Translations under genes and position numbers: made by a program | In this document: one piece after another, positions 20,365 through 31,017 of the stretch | Layout of the letters: each line of letters begins with the position of its first letter | Position numbering within the stretch: position 1 is the first letter of the stretch | Notes under the pieces: generated by a model | The model's input: only the letters and a program-made list of their open reading frames with translations | What the model was told of the DNA's origin: nothing | Database searches by the model: none | Source of the DNA: Oscillospiraceae bacterium | GTDB lineage: Bacteria; Bacillota; Clostridia; UMGS1883; UMGS1540 | Length of the DNA: 43,617 nt | Assembly (NCBI GenBank): GCA_015068765.1 | Contig: SVJY01000014.1 | Coordinates: 1 to 43,617 of the forward strand | Direction of reading: 5' to 3'

Positions 20365-21741
20365 ATGAACGGCGAAAGAGAAAAATTCGGTTCACGCCTC
20401 GGCTTCGTGCTCATATCCGCCGGGTGTGCAATCGGACTGGGAAATATCTGGCGGTTTCCGTATATTGTGGGTGAATACGGCGGTGCAGCATTTATTCTAA
20501 TTTATTTGCTGTTTCTCTTAATTTTCGGTCTACCCATTATGACGGTTGAGTTTTCTGTGGGGCGTGCAAGCCAGAAAAGCATTGCGGAGTCCTTCCGTTC
20601 CTTGGAGCCGAAGGGGACGAAGTGGCATCATTTCAGTAAAATCGGTATGGCGGGCAATTATATCCTGATGATGTTTTATACCACTGTAACGGGTTGGATG
20701 TTTGCCTATCTTTTTAAAATGATTCGGGGCGATTTCGTGCGCGTGGATGCCACCGACATTGCCGCACAGTTTAGTGCGGTGACAGGCAACCCGTATATTG
20801 TGGTGGGCTGTATGTGTCTCACCGTCATTCTCGGCTTCCTCGTTTGCTCTATGGGTCTCAGAAACGGCGTGGAAAAGGTGACTAAGGTGATGATGTTGGC
20901 ACTTTTGTCCATTATTATGGTGCTTGCCGTCCATGTGATAACCCTTCCGGGTGCCGGAGAGGGGCTCCGTTACTATCTCGTACCCGACTTTGGAAAGATA
21001 GCGGAAAAGGGTCTGGCCAATGTTTTGTCGGCAGCACTGGGACAGGCGTTCTTCACCCTTTCTATCGGCATGGGCTCTATGGCGATTTTCGGCTCGTATA
21101 TTAAAAAAGAAAGACGGCTTCTGAGCGAAAGCGTATCCATTGCTGCTGTGGACACGGCTGTGGCGCTGGTGGCAGGGCTGATTGTGATTCCTGCCTGCTT
21201 TGCCTTTGGCATCAATCCCGGCCAGGGACCCAGTCTTATTTTCGAGGCACTTCCAAACGTTTTCACCGCTATGCAAGGTGGAAGAATTTGGGGGACGCTC
21301 TTTTTCCTGTTCATGGTTTTTGCCGCCTTTTCCACGGTGGTTGCCGTGTTTGAAAACATTCTTTCCTTCGGCATGGATATGTGGGGCTGGAGCCGTAAAA
21401 AATCCTGTCTTATTAACTGCATTCTGCTGATTCTGCTGTCCCTTCCCTGTGCCTTGGGCTTCAATCTTCTTTCCGGGGTGACGCCGCTCGGCACCGGAAG
21501 TACAATCTTGGATTTGGAGGATTTCATCATCAGTAACAATATCCTGCCCCTTGGCTCTTTGGTGTATGTACTGTTTGCAACCCGGAAAAAGGCGTGGGGC
21601 TGGAACGCATTTCTGGAGGAAGCCAATACGGGCAAAGGGCTCCGCTTCCCCAAGTGGCTCCGGTTTTATGTGGCCTACATTCTTCCCGTCATTCTCCTGT
21701 TTGTATGGGCACAAGGCTATATTTCCAAATTCTTTGCATAG
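20365..21741 (+). CDS. Sodium-dependent transporter (SNF/NSS family)
   Basis: SRLGFVLISAGCAIGLGNIWRFPYIVGEYGGAAF. Confidence 0.95.
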   Translation: MNGEREKFGSRLGFVLISAGCAIGLGNIWRFPYIVGEYGGAAFILIYLLFLLIFGLPIMTVEFSVGRASQKSIAESFRSLEPKGTKWHHFSKIGMAGNYILMMFYTTVTGWMFAYLFKMIRGDFVRVDATDIAAQFSAVTGNPYIVVGCMCLTVILGFLVCSMGLRNGVEKVTKVMMLALLSIIMVLAVHVITLPGAGEGLRYYLVPDFGKIAEKGLANVLSAALGQAFFTLSIGMGSMAIFGSYIKKERRLLSESVSIAAVDTAVALVAGLIVIPACFAFGINPGQGPSLIFEALPNVFTAMQGGRIWGTLFFLFMVFAAFSTVVAVFENILSFGMDMWGWSRKKSCLINCILLILLSLPCALGFNLLSGVTPLGTGSTILDLEDFIISNNILPLGSLVYVLFATRKKAWGWNAFLEEANTGKGLRFPKWLRFYVAYILPVILLFVWAQGYISKFFA

Positions 21742-21767
21742 AGGATGCCGTATTTAGCACATTCCCC

Positions 21768-21840
21768 TAGTGCAGTAAGACTTGAACTCAATATGGTTTA
21801 AAAACATAAATTCATCATGTGTTCGAGTCTTACTGCACTA
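21768..21840. repeat. 20-bp inverted repeat spanning 73 nt
   Basis: tagtgcagtaagacttgaac ... gttcgagtcttactgcacta; one G.U in plus-strand RNA; 33-nt loop. Confidence 0.9.
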
Positions 21841-21852
21841 TCCTTACCATTT

Positions 21853-23283
21853 TTATTCTGCCTCTATATGCCGGATAGCATCGGTGATCGTTTTTCCTCC
21901 GGCATCTCGGCTATGCTTTTCCACTTGTATTTTATCCTGCGGTCTGTGGGTCAGGCAACCGGCACCGCCGATACAGCCGCCTGTGCAGACCATGCCCTCA
22001 ATAAAGTTTGCATCCAGGAGGTTCTTCGTTTTTTTGAGAAGGGCAACCCGGCATTCTTCAATGCCGTCACAGGAGACAGGCTTCAGCTCGAAATCTTCCA
22101 GACCCTGCTCCTTCAGTCCCTGTGCCACCGCCTCGGCAAGACCGCCGCAACGGGCGAAAATACGGCCGAAGAAGGAGGCGTTATCCAGGGAACTTTCCTC
22201 CATGGCGGTGATATCCAGCTCCCGGCTGTCAAAAAGTGCTTGCAGTTCTTCAAAGGTCAAAGCCACGTCCACATAGGGCGTTACGGCTTCCTTCTGCGCC
22301 TCCGCCTTCTTTGCCGTGCAGGGACCGATAAAGACCACCTTTGCGTCCGGCTCTTTTTCCTTCAGATATTTACCGATGGTGGCCATGGGAGAAAGCGTGT
22401 GAGAAACAAAGGGGATAAGAGAAGGAAATTTCCTTTCTATAAGAGAGACAAAGCCGGGACAGCAGGAACTGGCCAGAAACGCTTTTTCTGCAAGCTCCCG
22501 GCTTTCTGCCGCCGCCACCATGTCTGCACCCAGTGCCGCTTCCACAACGGTGTGAAAACCGAGGGCACGGATGCCGGTGATGACCTGCCCAAGCTTCGCA
22601 TAGGTAAACTGACTGGAAACGGTGGGGGCGACCACGGCATACACCCTGTATTTCGTGTTGCCTTCACTTTTTTTAATTAGGTCAATGGCATCTAAGATGT
22701 AGGATTTATCGGAAATCGCACCGAAGGGGCACTGATACACACAGGCGCCGCAGGCGATACATGCGTCGTTATCAATGCAGGCCGCCAGATTCTCGTCTAT
22801 GGAAATGGCACGCACCTTGCAGGCGTTTTGACAGGGGCGTTTGTGGTTGGTAATCGCACTGAAGGGACAGACCTTGGCGCAGGCGCCGCATTCGATGCAT
22901 TTGGCTTTATCAATGTGTGCCTTCTGCTGCTGGTCGAAGGTAATGGCACCTACAGGGCACACATCCTCGCACCGGTGGGCAAGGCAACCCCGACATGCCG
23001 CCGTGACCTCATAGCCGCCGACGGGACATTCGTCACAGGCGATGGGGATAACTTCGATGACGTTGGGGTTTTCACGGTTGCCACCCATCGCCAATTTCAC
23101 ACGCTTTAATAATATGGCACGTTCTTTATAAATGCAACACCGCATGGTGGCTTTCGGACCGGGGGCAAGGATTTCCGGAATGTCGGCAATTTTTTCCTCC
23201 AGCTGATCCGCCCATGCAAGGCGGGCAACTTCCCTGAGCACCTTGTATTTTAAATATTGGGTTTTTGTATCAAATTTCCGCAT
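21853..23283 (-). CDS. Monomeric [FeFe] hydrogenase (group B-like)
   Basis: CIECGACAKVCPF and CIACGACVYQCPF ferredoxin motifs; H-cluster motifs ASSCCPGF, GPCTAKKAEA, EGMVCTGGCIGGAG. Confidence 0.9.
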   Translation of the reverse strand: MRKFDTKTQYLKYKVLREVARLAWADQLEEKIADIPEILAPGPKATMRCCIYKERAILLKRVKLAMGGNRENPNVIEVIPIACDECPVGGYEVTAACRGCLAHRCEDVCPVGAITFDQQQKAHIDKAKCIECGACAKVCPFSAITNHKRPCQNACKVRAISIDENLAACIDNDACIACGACVYQCPFGAISDKSYILDAIDLIKKSEGNTKYRVYAVVAPTVSSQFTYAKLGQVITGIRALGFHTVVEAALGADMVAAAESRELAEKAFLASSCCPGFVSLIERKFPSLIPFVSHTLSPMATIGKYLKEKEPDAKVVFIGPCTAKKAEAQKEAVTPYVDVALTFEELQALFDSRELDITAMEESSLDNASFFGRIFARCGGLAEAVAQGLKEQGLEDFELKPVSCDGIEECRVALLKKTKNLLDANFIEGMVCTGGCIGGAGCLTHRPQDKIQVEKHSRDAGGKTITDAIRHIEAE

Positions 23284-23451
23284 TTTTTCTACCTCGTAAC
23301 GAACATTTGCCTACCGGACCGCATGGACGGGACGGCAGATTCTTTTCTGTATATTGTATCATAAACTGCGGAAATTGACAAGGGTTTTCGGTGGGAAAAC
23401 TGTTTTTCTCCCCGTTTTTCCACATAAAATTGAAAAAAATTGTAAAAATGC

Positions 23452-23520
23452 TTGCATTTACCAAAAAACTGTGATATAATACGAGCTGGATTATGAGGGC
23501 GGCAGATTTTGCCGCCCTCA
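23452..23520 (+). promoter_or_regulatory. rimP-nusA operon promoter and 5'-terminal leader hairpin
   Basis: TTGCAT-N17-TATAAT; tgagggcggca-gattt-tgccgccctca perfect 11-bp stem. Confidence 0.75.
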
Positions 23521-23551
23521 CAGTTTAGTTTTATAATTGCAGGAGAATACC

Positions 23552-24016
23552 ATGGCGAAAATTGAAAAACTGGTAGAATCCATGGCGGAGCCGATTGCCG
23601 CAGAGCGTGGCCTTCGGGTGTACGACGTGGAATATAAAAAAGAAGGACCGGATTGGTTTTTACGTGTGTACCTTTACGGAGAAAACGGTGTTGACCTTAC
23701 GGATTGCGAGTATGTGAGCCGGGCACTGGAAAAGGTACTGGATGAAGAGGACCCCATAGAGGCGGCATACTGTCTGGAGGTTTCCTCACCGGGGCTTGAG
23801 CGGGAGCTTTCGAGGGACTGGCACTTTATGACGGCGATCGGCGAGAAAACAGAAGTCCGCCTGTATGCACCGATAGACGGGAAAAAAAGCCTTCAGGGAA
23901 TTCTGCGGGCATATGATAAAGAATACATTACTATAGAAACAGAGGACGGCGAAATGTGCCGCTTTGAAGCCGGACAGGTGGCAAAGGTACACACCGTGTT
24001 CGATGGGAATTTTTGA
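23552..24016 (+). CDS. rimP: Ribosome maturation factor RimP
   Basis: DVEYKKEGPDWFLRVYLYGENGVDLTDCEYVSRALEKVLDEEDPI..YCLEVSSPGLERELSRDWHF. Confidence 0.95.
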   Translation: MAKIEKLVESMAEPIAAERGLRVYDVEYKKEGPDWFLRVYLYGENGVDLTDCEYVSRALEKVLDEEDPIEAAYCLEVSSPGLERELSRDWHFMTAIGEKTEVRLYAPIDGKKSLQGILRAYDKEYITIETEDGEMCRFEAGQVAKVHTVFDGNF

Positions 24017-24033
24017 AAGGATTGAGAAGCAAA

Positions 24034-25074
24034 ATGGCAAACGAACTGATGATGGCATTGGACCTTTTGGAGAAGGAAAAGAAAATCAACAAGGATGACC
24101 TTCTGGCAACACTCCGTACCGCCCTTGCAAGTGCGTACAGAAAATACTACAATGCCGGGGAAAACGTGGAAGTGGATATTGACGAGGAAGGAAATATCCG
24201 TGTACACACACAGAAAACCGTCGTGGAAACGGTAGAGGATTCCGCCAATGAGCTGACGCTGGAGGAGGCACAGAAAATCAATCCTCGGTATGGCATGGGT
24301 GACGTGGTGGTACTGGAAACCACACCGAAGAATTTTGGTCGTATCGCCGCACAAAATGCAAAGCAAATGCTGGTACAGCACATCCGGGAAGAGGAACGGG
24401 GCAGAATGTACTCCGAGTACCAGAATAAGGAAAACGATGTAATCATGGGCACTGTGCAGAAGAATGAAAAACGCGGTGTGCTGATTGAAATCGGTTCTAC
24501 CGAAACGATTATGCCCATACAGGAGCAGGCACCGGGCGAGGTATATCATCCGGGACAGAAGCTTCTTGTATATGTAACAGAGGTACGGAATACCTCCAAG
24601 GGTCTGCAGATTACGGTGTCCCGCACACATCCGGGTCTGGTACGCCGTCTCTTTGAACGGGAAGTGCCGGAAATTGCAAACGGAACGGTGGAAATCAAGA
24701 GTATTGCCAGAGAGGCAGGCTCCCGTTCCAAAATCGCTGTATGCTCCAACAATCCCAACGTGGATGCGGTGGGTGCCTGCGTAGGACAAAAAGGAGCCCG
24801 TGTGGCGGCTGTGCTTCGTGGCATGGGAGAAGAAAAGGTGGACATTGTCAAATACAGCGAGGACCCCACGGTATTTATTACAGAAAGCGTAAGCCCGGCA
24901 AAGGTACTGCGGGTAACGCTGGATAAAGAAGGAAAATCCGCTGAGGTGGTTGTACCGGAATTCCAGCTTTCCCTTGCCATCGGTAAGGAAGGACAGAATG
25001 CACGTCTGGCGGCAAAGCTGACCGGCTGGAAAATTGATATCAAGAGCGATAAGGAAGTAGGCGAGGTGTTCTAA
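24034..25074 (+). CDS. nusA: Transcription termination/antitermination factor NusA
   Basis: N-terminal domain, S1, KH motifs (GACVGQKGARVAAVLRGMGEEKVDIVKYSEDP). Confidence 0.97.
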   Translation: MANELMMALDLLEKEKKINKDDLLATLRTALASAYRKYYNAGENVEVDIDEEGNIRVHTQKTVVETVEDSANELTLEEAQKINPRYGMGDVVVLETTPKNFGRIAAQNAKQMLVQHIREEERGRMYSEYQNKENDVIMGTVQKNEKRGVLIEIGSTETIMPIQEQAPGEVYHPGQKLLVYVTEVRNTSKGLQITVSRTHPGLVRRLFEREVPEIANGTVEIKSIAREAGSRSKIAVCSNNPNVDAVGACVGQKGARVAAVLRGMGEEKVDIVKYSEDPTVFITESVSPAKVLRVTLDKEGKSAEVVVPEFQLSLAIGKEGQNARLAAKLTGWKIDIKSDKEVGEVF

Positions 25075-25075
25075 G

Positions 25076-25336
25076 GTGGCGAACAAACCGGCAAAAATGC
25101 GAATGTGCATCAGCTGTCGGACGGCAAAGCCGCAAAAGGAAATGCATCGCCTGGTGCGGACGCCGGAGGGGACGGTTATGCTGGACGAGGGCGGCCGTGC
25201 GGACGGCAGAGGTGCGTACCTTTGCAAGGATTCTGCCTGTATAGAGCGGGCAAAGCAGCAAAGACGTGCAGAACGGGCACTGGCCGCAAGCATTGATGCA
25301 GAGATTTACAAGCAATTAGGAGATAGGTATGCATAA
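25076..25336 (+). CDS. rnpM: YlxR family RNase P modulator RnpM
   Basis: MRMCISCRTAKPQKEMHRLVRTPEG..GRADGRGAYLC; GTG start. Confidence 0.9.
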   Translation: MANKPAKMRMCISCRTAKPQKEMHRLVRTPEGTVMLDEGGRADGRGAYLCKDSACIERAKQQRRAERALAASIDAEIYKQLGDRYA

Positions 25337-25640
25337 ACTGGAGGGTATGATTGGTTTGTGCGTCAGAGCCGGCCGTGCAGCGTTCGGAAGCGAGGCGTGC
25401 GAAGCACTTGTGCGAAGTGGAAAATTGCCCCTTTTGATTGTGGCGGAGGACGCTTCGGAAAATACGAAAAAGCGGATGCAAGATAAATGCACGACTTACA
25501 AAACGCCCTGGATTTCCTTTGGTACGGTCAAAAGCCTGGCACAGTGTACGGGAAAAGGAAGGGTATCCGTGCTGGGTATTCGGGACAAAGGATTTGCGGC
25601 GGCAATTTTGAAAATTTATGGGGGTGGCTATATTGGCTAA
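25329..25640 (+). CDS. L7Ae-family ribosomal protein (YlxQ)
   Basis: [37 protein letters not shown]; synteny. Confidence 0.88.
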   Translation: MHKLEGMIGLCVRAGRAAFGSEACEALVRSGKLPLLIVAEDASENTKKRMQDKCTTYKTPWISFGTVKSLAQCTGKGRVSVLGIRDKGFAAAILKIYGGGYIG

Positions 25641-27915
25641 AACAGCAAAGCAGAATAAACCGAGAATTCATTCAATCGCAAAGGATTTGGAGCTTGTCAA
25701 TAAAGATGTCATTGATATGCTGATAAAATACGATATGGGAACAAAAAACCATATGAGTACATTAACAGCGGCAGATTTGGATATAATATTTGATTATTAC
25801 ATCCAAAGCTTTGACGACGGCTCCGATATCAGCGAGTTCCTGAAGAAAAAAGTGGAGGAAAAGCCAAAGCCGGCGGAAAAACCGGTGCAGGAGGAAAAGG
25901 CGTCACCGGAAGAGGAAGCCCCCGAACCGGAAAAGCAAGAGGGAAAGAAAAACCGGTATGTGGACACCCGTAACTCGGTGGTAGACCTGGAAAAGATTGA
26001 ACAGAACGAAAAAATCGAGGAAATGGTAGCCCCGGAAATTACGGAGAAGGCAACCACAAAACAGAAGATAAAGAAGGGGCAAAAGCGTGCAAAAAACGGG
26101 CAGCCGAATCAGGCGGCACCTGTAGCACCGCCCAAAAAGGAAAAAGAAAAGGAAAAGAAGGCGGAGCCGAAAAAAGTAATGGTGCCGGACGAGATTTCCG
26201 TCGGCGAGTTTGCCGAACGGCTCGGACAGAGTCCTACAGAGGTCATCAAGCGGCTGATGCAGCTGGGTATTATGGCATCTGTGAGCCAGAGCATCGACTT
26301 TGATACGGCGGCACTCATTGGCGAGGACATGAACGCCATTGTGGAAAAAGAAGTGATTGTAACCGATGAGGATATCCTGTTCGGCGACGATGCGGACGAT
26401 GAAGCGAGCCTGGTTCCCCGTGATCCGGTTGTTGTGGTTATGGGTCACGTTGACCACGGTAAAACCTCCCTTCTGGATGCAATCCGTTCCGCCAACGTAA
26501 TTGCCACGGAAGCCGGCGGCATCACCCAGCACATCGGTGCATACAGTGTGCGTCTCGGTGACCGGCGGATTACCTTCCTGGATACCCCCGGCCACGAAGC
26601 CTTTACGGCGATGCGTGCCCGTGGTGCACAGGTTACAGACGTTGCCATTATTGTGGTGGCGGCGGATGACGGTATCATGCCGCAGACCATTGAAGCTTTG
26701 GACCATGCCAAGGCCGCAGGGGTCAGCATCGTGATTGCTATTAACAAAATCGACAGAGAAAATGCAAATCCGGACCGTGTTATGCAGGAGCTTACCGAGC
26801 ACGGTCTCGTTCCGGAGGATTGGGGCGGCGATACCATTTGCGTGCCCATCTCCGCTAAACTCCATCAAAATATTGATTCCCTTTTGGAAATGGTACTTTT
26901 GGTAGCAGACATGAAGGAGCTTCGTGCTAACCCCGACCGCTTGGCACGCGGTACAGTCATTGAAGCACGGCTTGACAAGGGAAGAGGCCCGGTGGCTACC
27001 GTTTTGGTACAGAACGGCACGCTCCACACGGGTGATACGATTGTTTCCGGCACCTCTATGGGACGTGTTCGTGTCATGCTGGACGACAAGGGCAATCGCC
27101 TCAAGAGTGCAGGCCCCTCCACACCGGTGGAAATCACAGGTATGAACGAGGTCTGTGAGGGTGGTGACCTATTCTATGCCGTCACAGACGAAAAAATGGC
27201 AAGGAACGTGGTAGAAGCCAGAAAGCAAAAGGTACAGGACGAACACAGACAGGCAACCAGTATTGTTTCTCTGGAGGATTTGTTCAGCCAGATTCAGCAG
27301 GGAAATGTACAGGATTTGAACATCATCGTAAAAGCAGACGTGCGTGGCTCTGTGGAAGCCGTTACACAGTCTTTGGAGAAGATTTCCAACGAGGAAGTAC
27401 GTGTGCGTGTTATCCACGGTGCAGTCGGTGCCATTACGGAATCAGACGTTATGCTGGCAACCGCATCCAATGCCATTATCGTCGGCTTCAATGTCCGGCC
27501 TGACTCCGGTGCAAGAAGTGCGGCGGCAATGCACAAGGTGGATATGCGGATGTACCGTGTCATTTATCAGGCTATCGAGGAAATCGAAGCGGCTATGAAG
27601 GGTATGCTGGCACCGGAATTTAAGGAAGTGACCATCGGTCACGCTGAAATCCGTCAGACATTCAAGGTCAGCGGCGTGGGCACCATTGCCGGCTGTTATG
27701 TACAGGACGGTAAGATTCAGAGAGGCTGTATGGTGCGTATTGTGCGTGACGGTATTGTTATTCATGAAGGGGACCTTGCTACACTGCGTCGCTTTAAGGA
27801 TGACGTGAAGGAAGTGGCATCCGGTTATGAATGCGGCATGAGCTTTGAGAAATTTAATGATATTAAAGAGGGCGATATTGTTGAATGCTCCGTTATGGAG
27901 GAAGTCGCCCGATAG
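25618..27915 (+). CDS. infB: Translation initiation factor IF-2
   Basis: [22 protein letters not shown]1 motif, [12 protein letters not shown]. Confidence 0.98.
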   Translation: MGVAILAKTAKQNKPRIHSIAKDLELVNKDVIDMLIKYDMGTKNHMSTLTAADLDIIFDYYIQSFDDGSDISEFLKKKVEEKPKPAEKPVQEEKASPEEEAPEPEKQEGKKNRYVDTRNSVVDLEKIEQNEKIEEMVAPEITEKATTKQKIKKGQKRAKNGQPNQAAPVAPPKKEKEKEKKAEPKKVMVPDEISVGEFAERLGQSPTEVIKRLMQLGIMASVSQSIDFDTAALIGEDMNAIVEKEVIVTDEDILFGDDADDEASLVPRDPVVVVMGHVDHGKTSLLDAIRSANVIATEAGGITQHIGAYSVRLGDRRITFLDTPGHEAFTAMRARGAQVTDVAIIVVAADDGIMPQTIEALDHAKAAGVSIVIAINKIDRENANPDRVMQELTEHGLVPEDWGGDTICVPISAKLHQNIDSLLEMVLLVADMKELRANPDRLARGTVIEARLDKGRGPVATVLVQNGTLHTGDTIVSGTSMGRVRVMLDDKGNRLKSAGPSTPVEITGMNEVCEGGDLFYAVTDEKMARNVVEARKQKVQDEHRQATSIVSLEDLFSQIQQGNVQDLNIIVKADVRGSVEAVTQSLEKISNEEVRVRVIHGAVGAITESDVMLATASNAIIVGFNVRPDSGARSAAAMHKVDMRMYRVIYQAIEEIEAAMKGMLAPEFKEVTIGHAEIRQTFKVSGVGTIAGCYVQDGKIQRGCMVRIVRDGIVIHEGDLATLRRFKDDVKEVASGYECGMSFEKFNDIKEGDIVECSVMEEVAR

Positions 27916-27924
27916 GAGGAGCCT

Positions 27925-28281
27925 ATGGCGGGATACAGACAAAATCGCATAGATGAAGAAGTACGGCGTGAGCTGGGTGCGGTTATCCGCACGCTGAAAG
28001 ACCCCCGTATTGCAGAAATAGTCAGCGTTGTGCAGGTGGAGGTCACCCGTGACCTTCGCTATGCCACGGCATATATAAGCGTAATGGGCGGCGAACAGGC
28101 GGAGGAAGATACCATAAAAGCCTTGAAAGCCGCATCCGGCTTCGTCCGCCGGGAAATCGGAAACCGGCTGAAGCTCCGGGCGGTTCCCGAATTTATTTTC
28201 AAGGCGGACCACTCCATTGCCTACGGTGCCCATATCAATCAGGTGCTGAAGGATGTTATGGGTGAGGAAGCCTCGGAATAG
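27925..28281 (+). CDS. rbfA: Ribosome-binding factor A
   Basis: LGAVIRTLKDPRIAEIVSVVQVEVTRDLRYATAYISVMG. Confidence 0.96.
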   Translation: MAGYRQNRIDEEVRRELGAVIRTLKDPRIAEIVSVVQVEVTRDLRYATAYISVMGGEQAEEDTIKALKAASGFVRREIGNRLKLRAVPEFIFKADHSIAYGAHINQVLKDVMGEEASE

Positions 28282-28296
28282 GAAGGGACGAAGACG

Positions 28297-29247
28297 ATGA
28301 AAGCACTGCTGGATGCACTGCGGCAAGCAGGAAATGCGGCAATTCTGCCCCATAAGAGTGCGGATGGAGATGCGATTGCATCTGCACTGGCACTGGGAAA
28401 GCTCTTGGAAAGCTTCGGGGTGGCGTATACCATTTATACGGAAGAGCCGGTCCGGACAGATTTGGCGTTTCTCGGCGGCAGTTTTTCCCCTATGCCGGAA
28501 GACGTACCGAGCGTGCATACATGCATTGCGATTGATTGCGGCGATATTTTCCGGCTTGGAGATCGTGCACCGATTTTTGAAAAGGCAAAATGCCGTGTGG
28601 TAATTGACCATCATATTACCAATGACGGCTTTGGCGATATCAATTTGATTGTGCCGACTGCGGCGGCTGCGGCAGAAATTGTGGCAGAGCTTTATATGGC
28701 ATCCGGCGTATCCCTCGGGAAGGCGGCGACAACCCTCTATACCGGCATTGTGACGGATACAGGCGGTTTCCGCTATGCCAATACAACGGCGAAGACCCAC
28801 AAAATTGCGGCGTTTCTTTTGGAGGCAGGTGCGGAAAGCGGAAAGGTCTGCCACCAGGTTTTTGAACAAAATTCTCTGGCGAAAATTCGTCTGGAGGCGG
28901 CGGTTTTACACGCCATGACCCTTGCCCACGAGGGGAGAACGGCGGTGGGTCTTGTTTCGGAAGCTCTGCTTTCGGAAACAGGGGCTACCGATGAGGATAC
29001 AAGTAATCTTTCCGGCGTACTGCGTACGATTGCCGGCGTGGAGACGGGTGTACTCCTTCGGGAAAAGGATGGACAGATTAAGCTTTCCATGCGAACAAAC
29101 GCTTTTCTGGATGCGGCGGCTGTCTGCAAGGCTTTGGGGGGCGGCGGTCACGCCAGAGCGGCAGGTGCCAGTGTGGACGGTTCTCTTTCCGAATGGAAGG
29201 AAAAAATCATTACAATAATAGGGGAGGCCTATGGACGGCATAGTTAA
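28297..29247 (+). CDS. nrnA: DHH-family phosphoesterase (NrnA-like)
   Basis: HKSADGDAIASALALGKLL, IDHHITNDGFG, GGGGHARAAGASV. Confidence 0.92.
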   Translation: MKALLDALRQAGNAAILPHKSADGDAIASALALGKLLESFGVAYTIYTEEPVRTDLAFLGGSFSPMPEDVPSVHTCIAIDCGDIFRLGDRAPIFEKAKCRVVIDHHITNDGFGDINLIVPTAAAAAEIVAELYMASGVSLGKAATTLYTGIVTDTGGFRYANTTAKTHKIAAFLLEAGAESGKVCHQVFEQNSLAKIRLEAAVLHAMTLAHEGRTAVGLVSEALLSETGATDEDTSNLSGVLRTIAGVETGVLLREKDGQIKLSMRTNAFLDAAAVCKALGGGGHARAAGASVDGSLSEWKEKIITIIGEAYGRHS

Positions 29248-30094
29248 TATATGGAAGCCGACGGGGCTCACCAGTCACGATGTGGTGGCACGGGTACGGC
29301 GGGCGGTCGGTACAAGACGCGTGGGACATACCGGAACCCTTGACCCTATGGCGGAAGGGGTGCTTCCTATCTGTATCGGCAAGGCAACCCATGCAGTAGA
29401 GTATGTGGTGGCGGCGAAAAAGACCTACGAATGTACGATGCGACTGGGACAAACCACCGACACAGAGGACAGTACCGGCACAGTGCTGGAAGAAAAACCC
29501 GTAGACTGCGGCGAAAAAGAAATTACAGAAGTGATGCGTTCCTTTGAAGGGGAATGTGACCAAATTCCACCCATGTATTCTGCGGTGCATCATGGCGGCC
29601 AGCGGCTGTATGCACTGGCACGGCAGGGCATCACGGTGGAACGAAAGCCACGGCGTGTCACATTTTATCATATTACGCTTCTGGCAGCACCGCTGCCGGA
29701 GGTAACCTTTAGAGTGGAATGCTCCAAAGGGGCATATATCCGTACCCTTTGTAAGGACATGGGCGAGAGGCTGGGCTGTGGTGCACATATGACCGCCTTG
29801 GTACGGACAGAATGCGGCAGATTTACAAAGGAAAATGCAGTTCCCCTTGCCGATTTTGAAACAGAGCCCACCCGGGGCGTATTGCCTGTGAAAACAGTTT
29901 TCGGGCATTTGCCGGCGGTGACAGTGTGCGAGGCGGACGAAAAGAAAGTGCGTAACGGTGTTCCCATTTTTAATCCCTATCAGGCAGAAGGGGAGTATGC
30001 GTTATTTACGCCGGATGGCACACTGCTTTGTGTCTCCGGGGACATCCTTACAGACGGCGTTCACATTCTCAAAATGATCACAAGTTTTTATTAA
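29231..30094 (+). CDS. truB: tRNA pseudouridine(55) synthase
   Basis: GIVNIWKPTGLTSHDVVARVRR..VGHTGTLDPMAEGVLPICIGKATH. Confidence 0.97.
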   Translation: MDGIVNIWKPTGLTSHDVVARVRRAVGTRRVGHTGTLDPMAEGVLPICIGKATHAVEYVVAAKKTYECTMRLGQTTDTEDSTGTVLEEKPVDCGEKEITEVMRSFEGECDQIPPMYSAVHHGGQRLYALARQGITVERKPRRVTFYHITLLAAPLPEVTFRVECSKGAYIRTLCKDMGERLGCGAHMTALVRTECGRFTKENAVPLADFETEPTRGVLPVKTVFGHLPAVTVCEADEKKVRNGVPIFNPYQAEGEYALFTPDGTLLCVSGDILTDGVHILKMITSFY

Positions 30095-30105
30095 GGGAGA
30101 AAGCT

Positions 30106-31017
30106 ATGGCCACGGCAATTGCTCTTGGTAACTTTGACGGGGTACATAAGGCCCACGAGTTTCTTGTGCGACGCATGACGGCGTATGCAAGCCGCATGGG
30201 GCTGGAAAGTGTGGTATACCTGTTCGTTCCCCATACGCTGACGGTCCTTCGACCGGAGGCGGCACCGGGTTTTTTGATGACGTCTGCCATGAAAATGCGG
30301 CGGCTGACGGAAATCGGTGTGGATAGGGTTCATGCGGAGGAGCGGGGAAAGGAAATCTTAAGCCTTTCGCCGGAAGCCTTCGTAAAAAATATCTTGAAGG
30401 ACGAGCTGGATGCGGCGTATGTGGCGGCAGGGTTTAACTACCGGTTTGGAAAGCAGGCCGCGGGGGATGCGACCCTTCTCCGGCGTCTTTGCGAAGAAAA
30501 CGGAATCCGGTGCGAGATTACGAACAGAATTGAAAGTGGCAAGGAAACCATCTCCAGCACTCGCCTGAGGAAGCTTCTGACGGCAGGGGAGATTGAAGCG
30601 GTCAATGCACTGAGCTTTGCACCCTATACACTTACCGGTGTGGTGGAGGAAGGGAAAAAATTAGGGAGGGAAATCGGATTTCCTACCTTAAATATACAAA
30701 TTCCGAGGGAACTGCTGTTGCCCCGAAAGGGGGTCTACATCAGCCGGACCCGGATCGGAAACAAGGATTATAAGAGCGTGACCAACATCGGACAAAATCC
30801 CACGGTGGAAAGGGCTGTGCCCCGGGCGGAAAGTCATCTTCTTGATTTTTCCCGGACGGTCTACGGTGAGGAAGCGGAAATTACCCTTCTGTCGTTTTTG
30901 CGACCGGAACAGCAATTTGCCGATGTAGGGACGCTTTGCAGGCAAATCCGAAAGGATACAGAGGAAACGAAGCTTTATTTTGAAAGGAAGGATTTATATG
31001 GAACGGACACTGATTAA
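30106..31017 (+). CDS. ribF: Bifunctional riboflavin kinase/FAD synthetase
   Basis: [40 protein letters not shown]. Confidence 0.95.
   Translation: MATAIALGNFDGVHKAHEFLVRRMTAYASRMGLESVVYLFVPHTLTVLRPEAAPGFLMTSAMKMRRLTEIGVDRVHAEERGKEILSLSPEAFVKNILKDELDAAYVAAGFNYRFGKQAAGDATLLRRLCEENGIRCEITNRIESGKETISSTRLRKLLTAGEIEAVNALSFAPYTLTGVVEEGKKLGREIGFPTLNIQIPRELLLPRKGVYISRTRIGNKDYKSVTNIGQNPTVERAVPRAESHLLDFSRTVYGEEAEITLLSFLRPEQQFADVGTLCRQIRKDTEETKLYFERKDLYGTDTD

Noticed and set aside
20530-21714. 394-aa minus-strand ORF opposite the SNF transporter
   Set aside because: Low-complexity, His/Gln-rich antisense translation of a clear transporter gene.
21768-21840. Genuine tRNA gene
   Set aside because: Length and T-loop fit, but T-stem, anticodon and D arms do not form; the sequence folds as one long hairpin.
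23893-25293. 466-aa minus-strand ORF across rimP/nusA/rnpM
   Set aside because: Spans several conserved plus-strand genes; antisense artefact.
27442-28869. 475-aa minus-strand ORF across infB/rbfA/nrnA
   Set aside because: Antisense artefact over well-supported genes.
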